64,000 nt of DNA from Palaemon carinicauda (GCF_036898095.1 NC_090751.1:88411604-88475603); one strand, 5' to 3'. Numbered from the stretch's first letter, positions 19,847-31,682 are shown. The notes: generated from the sequence alone by a model not told the origin. Program-made: numbers and translations.

Positions 19847-21362
19847 TTATTATTATTATTATTATTACTATCCAAGCTACAACCCTAATTGGATAAGCAA
19901 GATGCTATAAGCCCAGGGGCTCCAATAGGGAAAAATAGCCCAGTGAGGAAAGGAAATAAGGAAATAAATAACTGAAGAGAACAAATTAACAATAAATCAT
20001 TCTAAAAAAAGTAACAACGTCATAACAGATATGTCATATATAAACTATAAAAAGACTCATGTCCGCCTGGTCAACAAAAAAGCATTTGCTCCCACTTTGA
20101 ACTTTTGAAGTTCTACTGATTCAACAACCCGATTAGGAAGATCATTCCACAACTTGGTAACAGCTGGAATAAAACTTCTAGAGTACTGCATAGTATTGAG
20201 CCTCGTGATGGAGAAGGCCTGGCTATTAGAATTAACTGCCTGCCTAGTATTACGAACAGGATAGAATTGTCCAGGGAGATCTGAATGTAAAGGATGGTCA
20301 GAGTTATGAAAAATCTTATGCAACATGCATAATGAACTAATTGAACGACGGTGCCAGAGATTAATATCTAGATCAGGAATAAGAAATTTAATAGACCGTA
20401 AGTTTCTGTCCAACAAATTAAGATGAGAATCAGCAGCTGAAGACCAGACAGGAGAACAATACTCAAAACAAGGTAGAATAAAAGAATTAAAACACTTCTT
20501 CAGAATAGATTGATCACCAAATATCTTAAAAGACTTTCTCAATAAGCCAATTTTTTGTGCAATTGAAGAAGACACAGACCTTATGTGTTTCTCAAAAGTA
20601 AATTTGCTATCGAGAAACACACCTAAAATTTTGAAAGAGTCATACAAATTTAAAGAAACATTATCAATACTGAGATCCGGATGTTGAGGAGCCACTGTCC
20701 TTGACCTACTTACAATCATACTTTGAGTTTTGTTAGGATTCAACTTCATACCCCATAACTTGCACCATGCACTAATTTTAGCTAAATCTCTATTAAGGGA
20801 TTCACCAACCCCAGATCTACATTCAGGGGATGGAATTGATGCAAAGAGAGTAGCATCATCTGCATATGCAACAAGCTTATTTTCTAGGCCAAACCACATG
20901 TCATGTGTATATAGAATGAAAAGTAATGGGCCAAGAACACTACCCTGTGGAACACCGGATATCACATTCCTACACTCACTATGGTGCCCATCAACAACTA
21001 CTCTTTGAGATCTACTACTTAAAAAATCAATAATAATGCTAAGAAACGACCCACCCACTGCCAACTGTTTGAGTTTGAAAACAAGGGCCTCATGATTAAC
21101 ACGGTCAAAGGCAGCACTAAAATCAAGGCCAATCATACGAACTTCCCGACCACAATCAAGGGATTTCTGTACTGCATTGGAGATTGTAAGAAGGGCATCA
21201 CATGCTCCAAGGCCTTTACGAAAACCAAATTGCAAACTAGGGAATAGATGATTACCTTCAGCAAACAAGACGTTTTGCCAGAAGACGTTCAAAAACTTTA
21301 GATAATATGGGAGTTATGGAAATTGGGCGGTAATCAGATGCTCTCTTTCTGAGAAGGTAGCT
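19847..21362 (-). mobile_element. LINE-2a, 5'-truncated, (TAA)n tail
   Basis: The 3' end on the minus strand is a (TAA)n tail (19847-19868 as ATT repeats) preceded by TTGTAGCTTGGATAG, a 3' untranslated motif repeated at 61890-61967 and, in part, at 18240-18290. The 5' end lies near 21362 inside the RT gene (S-D-Y-R-P-I-S-I-T-P). It lies wholly inside the long-TIR element. Confidence 0.75.
20057..21292 (-). pseudogene. LINE-2a reverse transcriptase, C-terminal two thirds (411 aa)
   Basis: The frame is open for 411 residues: L-Q-F-G-F-R-K-G-L-G-A-C-D, I-G-L-D-F-S-A-A-F-D-R-V-N-H (first Asp), I-S-G-V-P-Q-G-S-V-L-G-P, A-Y-A-D-D-A-T-L-F (catalytic Y-A-D-D), then L-G-V-F-L-D-S-K-F-T-F and the C-terminal F-E-Y-C-S-P-V-W-S. 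These are typical of Jockey/CR1-like LINEs with no RNase H. Upstream, 21300-21362 encodes the preceding RT block in another frame, so there is one frameshift near 21295, and the endonuclease is missing through truncation. The catalytic core is otherwise well kept, so it is younger than LINE-3. Confidence 0.85.
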
Positions 21363-21506
21363 TAAGTTGCAACTTATTTTGTATGATTTATGTTTATATC
21401 AAGCACTCTATCTATCTATCTATCTTATCTAATTATAATATTTATTGTTGTAGATATGGAACAATTCAATCGGTTGTTACCTATCAGATGACTGACTGCT
21501 TTATTC

Positions 21507-21525
21507 ACTGGTTTGCCCCCCCTCC

Positions 21526-21606
<81 letters not shown>
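21507..21606. repeat. C-run and (CT)n microsatellite
   Basis: About 25 C-rich bases are followed by a pure CT run. The frame at 21383-21625 is an artefact of it. Confidence 0.95.
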
Positions 21607-21611
<5 letters not shown>

Positions 21612-22079
21612 GGTTATGTAAATAATTATTAGATTGACACCTATCTGAAGGGTTTTGGAGTAGCTGAGTGATAGACACTATGACTGATAGGAAAATGGCT
21701 GTTGTATACGTACCTACGTTTTCTTGCCTTCTTTTGACAAACCTTATTTCTACTCAGGGCATTAGCCATTTACTGGTATTACGAGGGAGAGCTTAAAGAA
21801 GTGATGGCCACCTCAGAAGATGTCTGTCCGTATGGTTGCAGAAATGAGTTTGTCACCCAACTCTTCAACTTTTTTAATAAAGAGAAAGCTGACAACTGCC
21901 CTCAGATTAGTTTGCATAGGTGACTTGTTACAGTTACTCTATGAATTACTAATAAATATTGACCCTTTCCACAGGACATTCATCAGAGTTAAAACCTTGA
22001 CTAAACTGTTACATTTATACAACAGTGTCAATTATTATTAGTTTGATAGAAAAAAAATCGCAAAAAAATGTTTAAAACA
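21607..22079 (+). other. Unidentified interior of long-TIR element
   Basis: A plus-strand stretch at about 21757-21922 reads A-L-A-I-Y-W-Y-Y-E-G-E-L-K-E-V and later Y-G-C-R-N-E-F-V-T-Q-L-F-N-F-F before a stop; the next frame continues to 22041. The composition looks coding, so it may be a transposase remnant of the element, but I recognise no family. Confidence 0.35.
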
Positions 22080-22414
22080 AAGCAACATTCAGAGAGAGAG
22101 AAAGAGATAAGGAAAGATGTAGGACAGGTGAGGGAAGAAAGGAGAGGGGAGGAAGAAAATGGGGGTTGGAGGTGAAGGGGGTTGTAGGCAGGCGGAGCTC
22201 TTCCAAGCTGGTGTTCGTTTTCTTGCTTGGCTAATGAGTTTTGCCTCTTGGTATGGGTACAAAAGTCTTTATTATTTACAATAAATGATTCATGATACTC
22301 CTATAAATTTCCTTACTGGGTGTAATACACTATAGTAAAATCTCGTACTGATACGAGTGTTTGTTACATAATAATTGCAAAAAATCGCACTTGCACTGTC
22401 TGTGAAACCCATAG
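22080..22414. repeat. Right terminal inverted repeat of long-TIR element
   Basis: It is the inverse of 19509-19830. The outermost 40 bases differ at one position only from the left end. Confidence 0.85.
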
Positions 22415-23330
22415 TACATAGGCATAGAGTGAAGTTCAAACTATTTGCAGATGATACACTATTTTACTTCTCTATAAATGATATAGGCAACACTACTGAA
22501 ACTCTAAACTGGATTCCTGCCAGCGTTAGGGAATGTGTGACATTCAAACAACCAAAATTAAATGAAAATAAAACTGAGTTAATGGTGGTCAGAAAGAAAA
22601 ACTGCCTAAGAAACTTGCGTGATATTAAAATAAACATAAATAACAAGTCTGCCCCGATATCTAGTAAAGTTCGTGATCTAGGGGTATCTCGACTGTAACC
22701 TGTCTTCCAATGCCCAAATTAATAATGCAGTAAAACCTGCTGGCTATCATCTTAAAAACACTGCTTTTATAAAGTACCACCTGGATGAAAATTCTCTAAA
22801 GAAACTTGTGATGAACTGTGATTTTACCAGGATTGACTACTATAACTCCATTTACTACAATTTACCAAAAGTGCAACCAAAGAAATTACAAAACATAATA
22901 AACAGAGCAGCAAGACTGATGAAAGGTGTCCCATCCGGAGAAAGGATCACTCCTACACTAATTGATTTACACAGGCTGCCTAGTAAAGCAAGAATTGAGT
23001 TTTAAATATGTGCAATAACCCATCAAGTTTCAAATAGGACCAATGACCCATCAAGTTATCAAAACTGGATGTCCTAATATCTAAAATATTATTGTGCAGC
23101 CAACAAATCTTGTTGACACGAGAATAGTTACAAAGAGTTTCAAATTATTTGAACCTAGATATATGTCTTACTGTAGGCTCTAGAGCCTTTATATATGCAG
23201 CCCCGAGACTATACAATAAGCTCCCACTAGACACCCGATAAGATTGGAGATATTAAGACTTTGTTCGATAATATGGACCTGACAGTAAACGAGCAATATG
23301 CGGTGTGAAATGCTGAATGCCTTAGAATGT
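22415..23330 (+). pseudogene. LINE-3 piece 4: RT active site to 3' end
   Basis: It resumes at H-R-H-R-V-K-F-K-L-F-A-D-D-T (the F-A-D-D catalytic pair). A frame break at about 22690 is followed by C-N-L-S-S-N-A-Q-I-N-N and then N-I-I-N-R-A-A-R-L-M-K-G-V-P (22808-23005) and L-I-D-L-H-R-L-P. Beyond 23005 the C-terminus degrades to S-R-A-F-I-Y-A-A-P-R-L-Y-N-K at about 23177-23225. The untranslated tail lies after about 23310. No RNase H follows. The domain set fits an L2/CR1-like LINE. Confidence 0.75.
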
Positions 23331-23493
23331 ATACAATAAAATGAATATGAAGGTCCTGTAGAGAGTGAGGTTCCTCTGCTGTATGGGACCAGAAAAGCAG
23401 TCCTTAAAGTAGAGTAAAACAACCATGTTACAAAGATCTTGGCCTTTGAGAGATATTTCATCTTTGGAGTAGGAATGGAGGATGGCCTCATGA
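23331..23493. other. Flank of LINE-1a; continues at 32508
   Basis: No gene is seen. The last 13 bases (23481-23493, GATGGCCTCATGA) are the target duplication of LINE-1a and recur at 32495-32507, so this stretch was contiguous with 32508 onward before the insertion. Confidence 0.6.
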
Positions 23494-24505
23494 TTGATTG
23501 ATTGATTTAAAGTTTTCAGGCATCCTGACATCTAAGGTCATTGACGCCGATATCATTTAGTTTATGTATACAAAAAAAAAAATTAAAATCATAAAAGTTG
23601 AATGTCATAAAAGTTAAATAGTTTTTAGAAGACCTGTTTCTGAAATAAATCTAAAGATGCCACTTGCATAGTAGGACACATCATGTCCAAGAATCTTGGC
23701 AAGGATGAACCTGCCACCCTCACCTCAAGCCTCAAACAAATATCTATTCCTTAAGTTGTTATAATTGGGGCATTCGGTCAACAAATGCCTCACTGTTAGA
23801 GGTACAAAACAGCCGTCACAATATGGTTGGTGTTGGCCCTTCAGCAGAAACTCGTGTGTCAACCGAGTGTGACCAATACGGAGACGACAAAGAGACGTCT
23901 CCCATTTTCGGGGCATCATATTATACCTCCAAGGAGATATGACATTTGTTAACTCTCGCATTTTATTCCCATCTAGGCTATCCCATTGCTGGTGCCATTT
24001 ATTGCAAACCAATTTCTTGATGTCAGGTAAGGAATCATTACAGGGAATAGAATACCTTCTTGGCAGCAACTCGGATGCAGCATTCTTAGCCAGTGAATCT
24101 GCCTTCTCATTCCCACACACACCTACATGTGCTGGAACCCTACAAAATCGAACTGTTATACCTCTCCGTCCAATAATAAAAAGCCATTCTAAAATCATTA
24201 AAACTAGAGGGTTATTAGAATTAAAAACTTCTATAGCTTGAAGGACACTCCTTGCATCACTAAAAATTGTAAAATTACCCTCCTTCTCCAACGCTATTTT
24301 CTCAATAGCGGTTAATATGCCATACAGTTCGGCAGTAAATATGGAAGCGGTCAGAGGAAGTGCACCTCTACAATTAAAACCATTACTATGTACCCCAAAT
24401 CCAACGCCAGCATCAGATTTGGAGCCATCAGTATAGATAAAAGTTGGTCCTCTATGTTCTTTAACATGTTCATTTAAAAGAGACCCGGCTTCTAGGTCTG
24501 ACATA

Positions 24506-27010
24506 CAGTGATACCTCGGTAGTCGAACGACTCTATACTCGAACAATTCGGAGTTCGACCAAAATTTTCGAGAAATTTTTGCTGCGGTGCTCGACCAAAA
24601 ATTCGGTACTCGACCAGCCGAACACGTGACGACCGCATGGGCTTTGTGATGATCGCGCCATCTCGGCCACTCTCGCTTGTTCGGGAAGCATCAGTTCTCT
24701 CGAGAGCGTCACTCAGACAACGCGCGATCAGCATTCGTTGTGATTTAGTGATTTTCAGTGCTTTTAATTGCTTTTTTAGCTTTCATAATGAGTCCCAAGA
24801 AAGTAATGAGTGTTAAGGGGAAGGAGAAGAGGAAAACAGTGCGAACAACGATCGAGTTGAAGAAGGAAATTATAGCGAAATATGAGAATGGTGTACGAGT
24901 GTCCGATTTAGCGGTAGAATACGGAATGGCGAAGTCGACCATTTCTACGTTTTTAAAGCATAAAGAAATGATTAAGAAGGCGAATGTTGCAACGGGAGTT
25001 ACGGCGGTAACTAAGCAAAGGCCACAAGTGATTGAGGAGATGGAAAAGTTGCTTTTAATATTTATTAAAGAAAAACAGTTGGCCGGGGAAAGTGTTAGTG
25101 AAGCGTTCATTTGTGAAAAAGCGTTGCATATCTATGAAGAATTAGTGAAGAAAAGTCCGAGTACCAGTGAAAGTGATTCATTTACATTTAAAGCGAGCAG
25201 GGGTTGGTTTGAAAAGTTTCGTAATAGAACAGGTATTCATCGTGTTACTAGGCATGGGGAGGCAGCTAGTTCGGATCAAATTGCAGCCGATAAATACGTG
25301 GGGGAATTCGATCGGTACATAAATGAACAAAATTTGATCGCACAACAAGTCTTTAATTGTGATGAGACTGGGTTATTTTGGAAGAAAATGCCAGCCAATA
25401 CGTACATTACCAAGGACGAGACGAAGATGCCAGGTCACAAGCCAATGAAAGATAGGCTAACATTGTTGCTGTGTGCAAATGCAAGTGGCGATTGCAAGAT
25501 CAAACCCTTGTTAGTGTACCACTCGGACAACCCCCGGGTGTTCAAACGAAATAATATTTGTAAAAGTGCACTACCAGTTATGTGGCGCTCGAACACTAAA
25601 TCTTGGGTCACAAGACAATTCTTTACTGAGTGGATAAACGAAGTGTTTGCCCCCCAGGTTAAGGCTTACCTCATTGAAAAGAGCTTGCCAATGAAATGTC
25701 TTCTGGTTATGGACAATGCTCCTGCACATCCTCCAGGTCTCGAGGATGACTTGAAAGAAGAATACAGCTTTATCAAAATCAAATTCTTGCCCCCCAATAC
25801 TACTCCCATACTCCAGCCCATGGACCAACAGGTCATTTCAAACTTCAAAAAACTCTATACCAAGGCCCTTTTCAGAAAGTGTTTTGAAGTGACCAGTGAC
25901 ACGAAGTTGACCCTAAAGGAATTCTGGAAGGAACACTTCAGCATCCTCAACTCTGTTAACATGATTGACCAAGCTTGGCGAGGTGTGACCTATAGGACAT
26001 TGAACTCTGCCTGGCGTAAGCTGTGGCCATCATGTGTCACAGAGAGGGAGTTTGAAGGTTTCCAACCAGAGGCGGGTCCAAGCACTGCTACCCCTGTAAT
26101 TTCTGATGACACTGATGTCGTTGAGGAAATTGTTGTCATGGGCAGGAGTTTGGGGCTTGAGGTCGACAAGGATGATATTGATGAGCTTGTAGAAAGCCAT
26201 TCTACCGAGTTGACTGTGGAGGAATTGTTGCACCTGCAACAACAACAGCAGCAGGATCTGATTGTGGTGCAGGAATCTTCAGAAGAGGATGAGGTAAGGG
26301 AGGATGTTCCAAGTTCTCTCATCAATGAAATTTGTTCCAAGTGGGCAGATGTGCAGGCTTTTGCTGAAAAATACCACCCAGAAATTGCAGTAGCAAACCG
26401 GGCAGTGCATATGTTTAATGATAGTGTCATGTATCATTTTCGAAGAATACTGCAGAGGAGGAAGAAACAATTAACAATAGACCAGTTTTTCACAAAAGAA
26501 AAGAAAGCTGCTACATCAAAGCCTGTTTCTCCTCCAAAGAAGAGACAAAGAAGAGAAGAAACCCCTGAAATAGATCTGCCCACCCTTTCATTGGAGAGAG
26601 AAACAACTCCTGAAGGAGAACTACCCCGCCACATCATGGAAGGGGACTCTCCTTCCAAGCAGTAACCTCCCCCTTCCATCCTCTCCACATCCATCCCTGT
26701 ATGCCATCGAACCGCTGCTCAAAGGTATGTTCACTACAGTACAGAAAATGGTTTAAAATTGTTTTATTTTAGTACAGTAAATGGTTTAAAATTGTTTTAT
26801 AGGATTTTCTGACCAATTTCATACACATTTAGATAATTATTGTTGTTTAGGTACACGTTTTATTAATATTTTGGGCCTGTTCGAGTGCTTGGGAACGGAA
26901 TAGAATATATACCATTATTTCTTATGGGGAAAAAAAATTCGGTACTCGAACAAATCGGAGGTCGAACACGGATCTCGAACGGATTATGGTCGAGTACCGA
27001 GGTATCACTG
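24506..27010 (+). mobile_element. Tigger-1 DNA transposon, complete, 2,505 bp
   Basis: It is flanked by TA (24504-24505 and 27011-27012), and removing it with one TA restores the LINE-1 sequence GACATATTCTTCTT seen uninterrupted at 38966-38979. Terminal inverted repeats are CAGTGATACCTCGGTAGTCG on the left and CAGTGATACCTCGGTACTCG on the right; they continue as repeated TCGAAC/TCGACC motifs for about 90 bp inside each end. One intact transposase gene fills the middle. All parts for mobility in cis are present. Confidence 0.93.
24788..26665 (+). CDS. Tigger-1 transposase (DDE, pogo/Tigger family), 625 aa
   Basis: The start is the ATG at 24788 (MSPKKVMSVKG), in good context (CATAATGA); the open frame extends 10 codons further upstream without an ATG. 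Residues about 15-65 are a psq-type helix-turn-helix (K-K-E-I-I-A-K-Y-E-N-G, then Y-G-M-A-K-S-T-I-S-T-F). Residues about 80-170 are the CENP-B type DNA-binding half (F-R-N-R-T-G-I-H-R-V). The DDE core has F-N-C-D-E-T-G-L-F-W-K, L-L-V-M-D-N-A-P-A-H and N-T-T-P-I-L-Q-P-M-D-Q-Q. A Gln run and an acidic region follow, then a basic C-terminus with P-P-K-K-R-Q-R-R. Length is normal and no stop interrupts it. It would mobilise this copy and, in trans, its deleted relative at 4415-8438. Confidence 0.92.
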   Translation: MSPKKVMSVKGKEKRKTVRTTIELKKEIIAKYENGVRVSDLAVEYGMAKSTISTFLKHKEMIKKANVATGVTAVTKQRPQVIEEMEKLLLIFIKEKQLAGESVSEAFICEKALHIYEELVKKSPSTSESDSFTFKASRGWFEKFRNRTGIHRVTRHGEAASSDQIAADKYVGEFDRYINEQNLIAQQVFNCDETGLFWKKMPANTYITKDETKMPGHKPMKDRLTLLLCANASGDCKIKPLLVYHSDNPRVFKRNNICKSALPVMWRSNTKSWVTRQFFTEWINEVFAPQVKAYLIEKSLPMKCLLVMDNAPAHPPGLEDDLKEEYSFIKIKFLPPNTTPILQPMDQQVISNFKKLYTKALFRKCFEVTSDTKLTLKEFWKEHFSILNSVNMIDQAWRGVTYRTLNSAWRKLWPSCVTEREFEGFQPEAGPSTATPVISDDTDVVEEIVVMGRSLGLEVDKDDIDELVESHSTELTVEELLHLQQQQQQDLIVVQESSEEDEVREDVPSSLINEICSKWADVQAFAEKYHPEIAVANRAVHMFNDSVMYHFRRILQRRKKQLTIDQFFTKEKKAATSKPVSPPKKRQRREETPEIDLPTLSLERETTPEGELPRHIMEGDSPSKQ

Positions 27011-29854
27011 TATTCTTCTTCTCTCCTATAAAATATTTACAAACAGATATCTCTGGTAATTTCCATGGAGGCGTTGATGATACCTTGAATGGTATTATCT
27101 TACATCTAACTATATCCAGACTGTTTAATAATTGTTTCACCCGAAAGCCATAGGGTTGAGGAGATTTTGAGTGCATCTCAAAAGTATGTTGGGTGCCTCA
27201 CAAGGCTTGCAGTCTGGAAGGCTAAAGAATTAGGGAGTCTTTGCAATTTAAACCAATACTGAAGAATAGAAGACATCCGGTAAAGGTCTAGAGGTAACTC
27301 TCCAGCATCAACAAGGAGACTTGGGATAGGTGATGTTCTAAATGCTCCCGTGGACAATCTAATACCTGCATGATGTATTGAATCTAATATTTTCAACCGG
27401 CTTGGGGTGGCTAAAGAGTATATTTCACAACCATAACTAATTTTGGAAAAAATCAAGGCCTTGTATAATTTTAAAATAGTATTGCAGTCTGCCCCCCATG
27501 ATGCATGGGACAATACTTTAAAAATATTCAGAGCTTCAACACATTTAGCTATTAGGTGAGAAACCCATGTAAGTCTACAATCAAATATCAAACCTAAAAA
27601 TTTGGTTTCCGATACACATGGGATCCTTTGACCTTTAATGTATATATCCGGGTCTGGATGTGCTCCCCGGATACAACAGAAATGTACAATAGTAGTTTTA
27701 CTTGTCGAGAACTTAAATCCATTCATATCGGCCCACTGGATAATTTTGTCAATCGAGAGCTGTAGTTTTCTCTCAACCATTGCCATTCTGGCTCCAGCAA
27801 ATGATATGGAGAGATCATCCACAAATAATGTTGAGAGAACATCCTGGGGAATTGCTGAGGATATCCCATTAATTGCTAGTGCAAAAAGGGTTACACTCAG
27901 CACACTACCCTGAGGAACTCCTTCTTCCTGGCACTTACTCTCTGATAGAGTTTCCCCCACTCTCACTTGAAAAACTCTCATGTGAAAGAAATGCCTGAAT
28001 AAATAGTGGCAGCTCTCCTCTCAATCCGATTTCATGTATAGTTTTAAGTATACCATATCTCCATGTGGTATCATATGCCTTTTCAAGGTCAAAAAATACT
28101 GTAACATGGTGCTGTTTGGAAGCAAAGGCTTCACAAATAGAAGACTCGAGTCGTATAAACACATCAGTCGTTGAGTGCATTTTTCTGAATCCACATTGAA
28201 TCGGTGATAAAATACCTTTCTTTTCAAGGTACCATATCAGCCTTGCATTGACCATCTTCTCCATGATTTTACATAAACAAGATGTCAATGCAATAGGACG
28301 ATAGTTTGCTGCTAAAAACTTGTCTTTACCAGGTTTTAAAAAGGCTAAAATAATTGCTAGTTCCCAAACACTTGGGTAACTATGATCACGCCATATTCTA
28401 TTAATAATGCTTAAAATAAATAGCTTTCTATTAAAATGTACATGTTTAATCATTGCATATGGAATTCCTTCAGGTCCAGGGGCTGTATCATTGCAATGAG
28501 CAAGTGCGGAATCAAATTATCTGTCAGTGAAAGGAGAATTATAAGACTCTTCCCTTCTTGTTGCAAAATTTAAAATTTTCTTTTCTTCAACACTCCTATA
28601 CTGGTGACCAGGGGCTCCTACACACTTGCTAGATACATTTGAAAAATGACTAGCCAGGGCATTGCTAACATCATTTGCTTCCGTTACATACTGACCATTC
28701 ACCTTCAACACTGGTGGTGGGTTGGGGGTGAATTTGCCAGCTATCTTTTTTACTTTCCTCCACACAGCAGATGGTGGTGTTCTACTGTTAATGGAGGAAA
28801 CAAAAGACATCCATGACTGCTGCCTTGCTTCTTTCATGGCATGACGGAACTGTGCTCTACATTTCTTACACATAATTAAATTCTCATTAGTTCGGAGTCT
28901 ATGCAATCGTGTTAAGAGATCTTCTTGTGGCTCTGTGGAAGGCAGTTAGTTCTGAAGACCACCACGGGACTGGTCGTCGTTTGAATAACCCTGTTGTTTT
29001 GGGAAATGAATAGACTCCTCCTGTATGGAGAGTTCCATTCAGTAAGTCTATGGCATCATCGATATTTTCAACCTGTTCAGCATCCCCCTCAATTTCGCTT
29101 AGTTCACAAAATTTTTCCCAATCTGCCTTGTCAAGATTCCATCGTGGCGATCTCTGTAAAGGTGGACCATTGTTGGTGTTTATAATGATTGGTGCATGAT
29201 CACTAGTATGCCAATCACCTAATGTCCTCCAATCATCTAATGTCCTCCAATCATCTAATGTCCTCCAATCAAAATCAAGAAGGCAGTTTGAGCTTGCAAT
29301 TGAAAGGTCAATGCATGACAAGGTACCTGTCTGAACATGGAAGTGTGTGGGCTCTCCTGTATTAAGGAGTCCCATATCCTCATTCTCCACAATCGATGAG
29401 ATAATATTGCCCCTTGTGTTTGCTAAGATATCACCCCATAAAGGATGTCTACCATTCATATCTCCCAGTAAGAGAAATGGTTGAGGGAGTTGTTGAATGA
29501 CCTCTGCTAAATCATCATATAAAATATTATCATTTGGAGGTAAGTACAGAGAGCAAATTGTATATTTTCTCCCTATATCAATTTGTACAATAACTGCCTG
29601 CAGGGTTGTACGTATAGACATAGGTATTTGGGGAACATCTCGACGAATGTATACGAGATTTCCGCCATGGTTCCCTGCTTGTTGATTATATGGTGTTCTA
29701 TAGCTAACATACTCTCGAGGACTAGGAGTGTTAGAATCAAGCATACTTTCCTGTAGACATACAATTATGGGGGAATGCTCATGAATTAGGAGCTCAAGTT
29801 CTTCATATTTTGCCCTCAAACCCTGACAGTTCCATTGCAAAATGGAGGAGAAAA

Positions 29855-31682
29855 CTATGGATTATTTCTGGAAGACATCTTGGATGAGGTCTTCCTATTA
29901 GCAGTTTTTAATCTAACATTATTACCTGTAGATTTCTTCAGAGGTGGTCTTGTTATGTTGGGTTTTATGTTTGTGTTTTTCTTTGTATCCTTTTGATCTA
30001 TTTGTTGAGGTGGATGGTGGACCTCAACTTGAATTTCTGATTTATTCAGTTTATCTTCTGATTCATTAGAAACATCAACAGACAAAACATCAAATTTATT
30101 TGATGTCATAACCTTAACGTTTCTAATGGAGGGTGGAGAGAGAGATGGAGGTCTCTCTCTTTTCCTATTTATCGGTGGTGAGGATTTACCAGGTTTTTGC
30201 ACCTTCCCTACCACAGGTGCACCTGGTAACTTTGTTTCGGGTGGAACTTCCATTAAAATCAGGCAAGGACATGGCCTGAGAGAGGTTAGTACTATTGTTG
30301 GTAATGGAGGATGAAGTTTGTATAGAAGTGGGCAGTGTCACAGTTTTAATACACAGTGGCAAAGCCTTGAAAGGCAATATGCTTACCTTGTCACGTAAAA
30401 CTCTACTATCATTAGATGATGTATTTCTTTTCTTGGGATTACTGACAGCACTGTGGGTTCGATGTCTCCTGTGATATATTTTCTCTTGATTTCAGTGCCT
30501 TTGCATAGCTGTTTGGTTTTTACAGTAGTCTTTTGGCATGTCCTACACTTATGTGTTCTACACTGGATTTGTTGAGGGCTGCTTCTTCAAACTTATAAAT
30601 CTCGCAGCTCCTGTCAGTGGATTTATGGTTTGAATTGCAATTCAAACAGCTGGGCTCAAGTGTACTCTCTCCATGATAAGGACTGGCACAGATGCTACAC
30701 ATTTTTTCATTTTTACAAACTTTAAAAGGATGTCCAAATTTTAAACATTTGAAGCATTGTAAGGGCTTTTGTTTAAAAGGTCAAACTTTTATTCTTTTAT
30801 TTTCAATATCGATTTGGAAAGGCACATCAGCATCCTGGAAAGTAAGGATAATCATTGATGTCCCAGGAATCTTATGCACTTTCCACTGTTAATGGGCACA
30901 TGGCTAGTATTTCCTCTTCTTTAAATTCGTACAGATCTTTATTGAAGACTACTCCCCTTCCGTAACTAAAGTTTAGGTGGGGTTTGACATCTAACATATC
31001 CTCATCACTGCTTGTCGTAAGGTTAGACAGTATTACTGATTGCGTGTATGATTTTGCATGGATTAGGAAGCTATTTTTCCCAAAGCGAGATATATCACCT
31101 GGTGCAATGGTTCCTACCTTTTTCTGAATTAGTTTGCTAATTTTAAAATAATTCCCATTACTCCCTTTAGGCTCGGCAACAAGCCACATTGGTGGTTCTG
31201 GCTTTCTTTGGGGGGAGCATAGTTAAATCGATATCTTTCTCAAACCAGTCAGCAGGTCTATATACATCCAAACTGTTTGGTATCTTATCACATAGGGCAA
31301 TCATGACATTTAAGTTATTAATTTTGATATCACTGATGTTACATATTGCATTGAATACTTCTTCATGATTATTATAAGTTATCCATGAATGCCATTTTTC
31401 ATTTTCAAGTTTCATTCTAATTTATTTTATCACTCCATAGCATCTAAATGCTTTATATATCATATCATAATCAGTATTTATTGGAATTTGGGTAACATGA
31501 AGGATTCTTAGTTTCCCTTTGTTACCCGACTTAATTGGTTTTAAAACATTAGTAGAGGGGTCCTTTTTTGTTCCTAGGTCGTCAACAGAATTTTCCTTGA
31601 TTGAATTAGCAGAGGTCGTCTACAGTGCCGGGGGAGAGTCAGCGTATCCAGGGGATGGGGGTTCGTTACTTAAAGAATCCAT
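29855..31682 (-). pseudogene. LINE-1a ORF1 (RRM plus zinc knuckles), broken
   Basis: It aligns to the 607-residue ORF1 of LINE-1b from the ATG at 31682 to the stop at 29855. Readable pieces are 31415-31167, 31189-30872 (Y-F-K-I-S-K-L-I-Q-K-K-V-G-T-I), 30702-30520 (zinc-knuckle part with C-L-N-C-N-S-N-H-K-S-T-D-R-S-C) and 30253-29855. At least four frame breaks or stops separate them. The product in the intact form would bind the LINE RNA. Confidence 0.85.

Larger units (their letters stand above)
19509..22414. mobile_element. Long-TIR DNA element, 2,906 bp, TA target
   Basis: Left end CTATGGATTTCACAGACAGT and right end (inverted) CTATGGGTTTCACAGACAGT begin terminal inverted repeats that stay alignable for about 140 bp at high identity and more loosely to about 300 bp (19509-19830 against 22080-22414). 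TA flanks both sides (19507-19508, 22415-22416); removing the element and one TA makes LINE-3 read S-N-I-L-H-R-H-R-V in frame. The interior contains a LINE-2 insertion (19847-21362), a C/CT-run and about 440 bp of other sequence (21610-22050), but no transposase I recognise. I cannot name the superfamily. Confidence 0.8.
23725..29840 (-). pseudogene. LINE-1a ORF2 (endonuclease, RT, RNase H), broken
   Basis: Pieces in order on the minus strand: endonuclease (29840-28899, M-Q-W-N-C-Q-G-L-R-A-K, G-D-M-N-G-R-H-P-L-W-G-D); linker (28906-28517); RT fingers and palm (28453-27935, L-E-K-A-Y-D-T-T-W); RT active site (27981-27178, L-F-V-D-D-L-S-I-S-F); then, beyond the Tigger-1 insertion, RNase H (24503-23725, F-I-Y-T-D-G-S-K-S-D-A-G). 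Frame breaks lie near 28905, 28510, 27970 and 27180. The endonuclease carries extra copies of an 18-bp unit (D-D-W-R-T-L) at about 29215-29275 that LINE-1b has only once. Confidence 0.88.
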
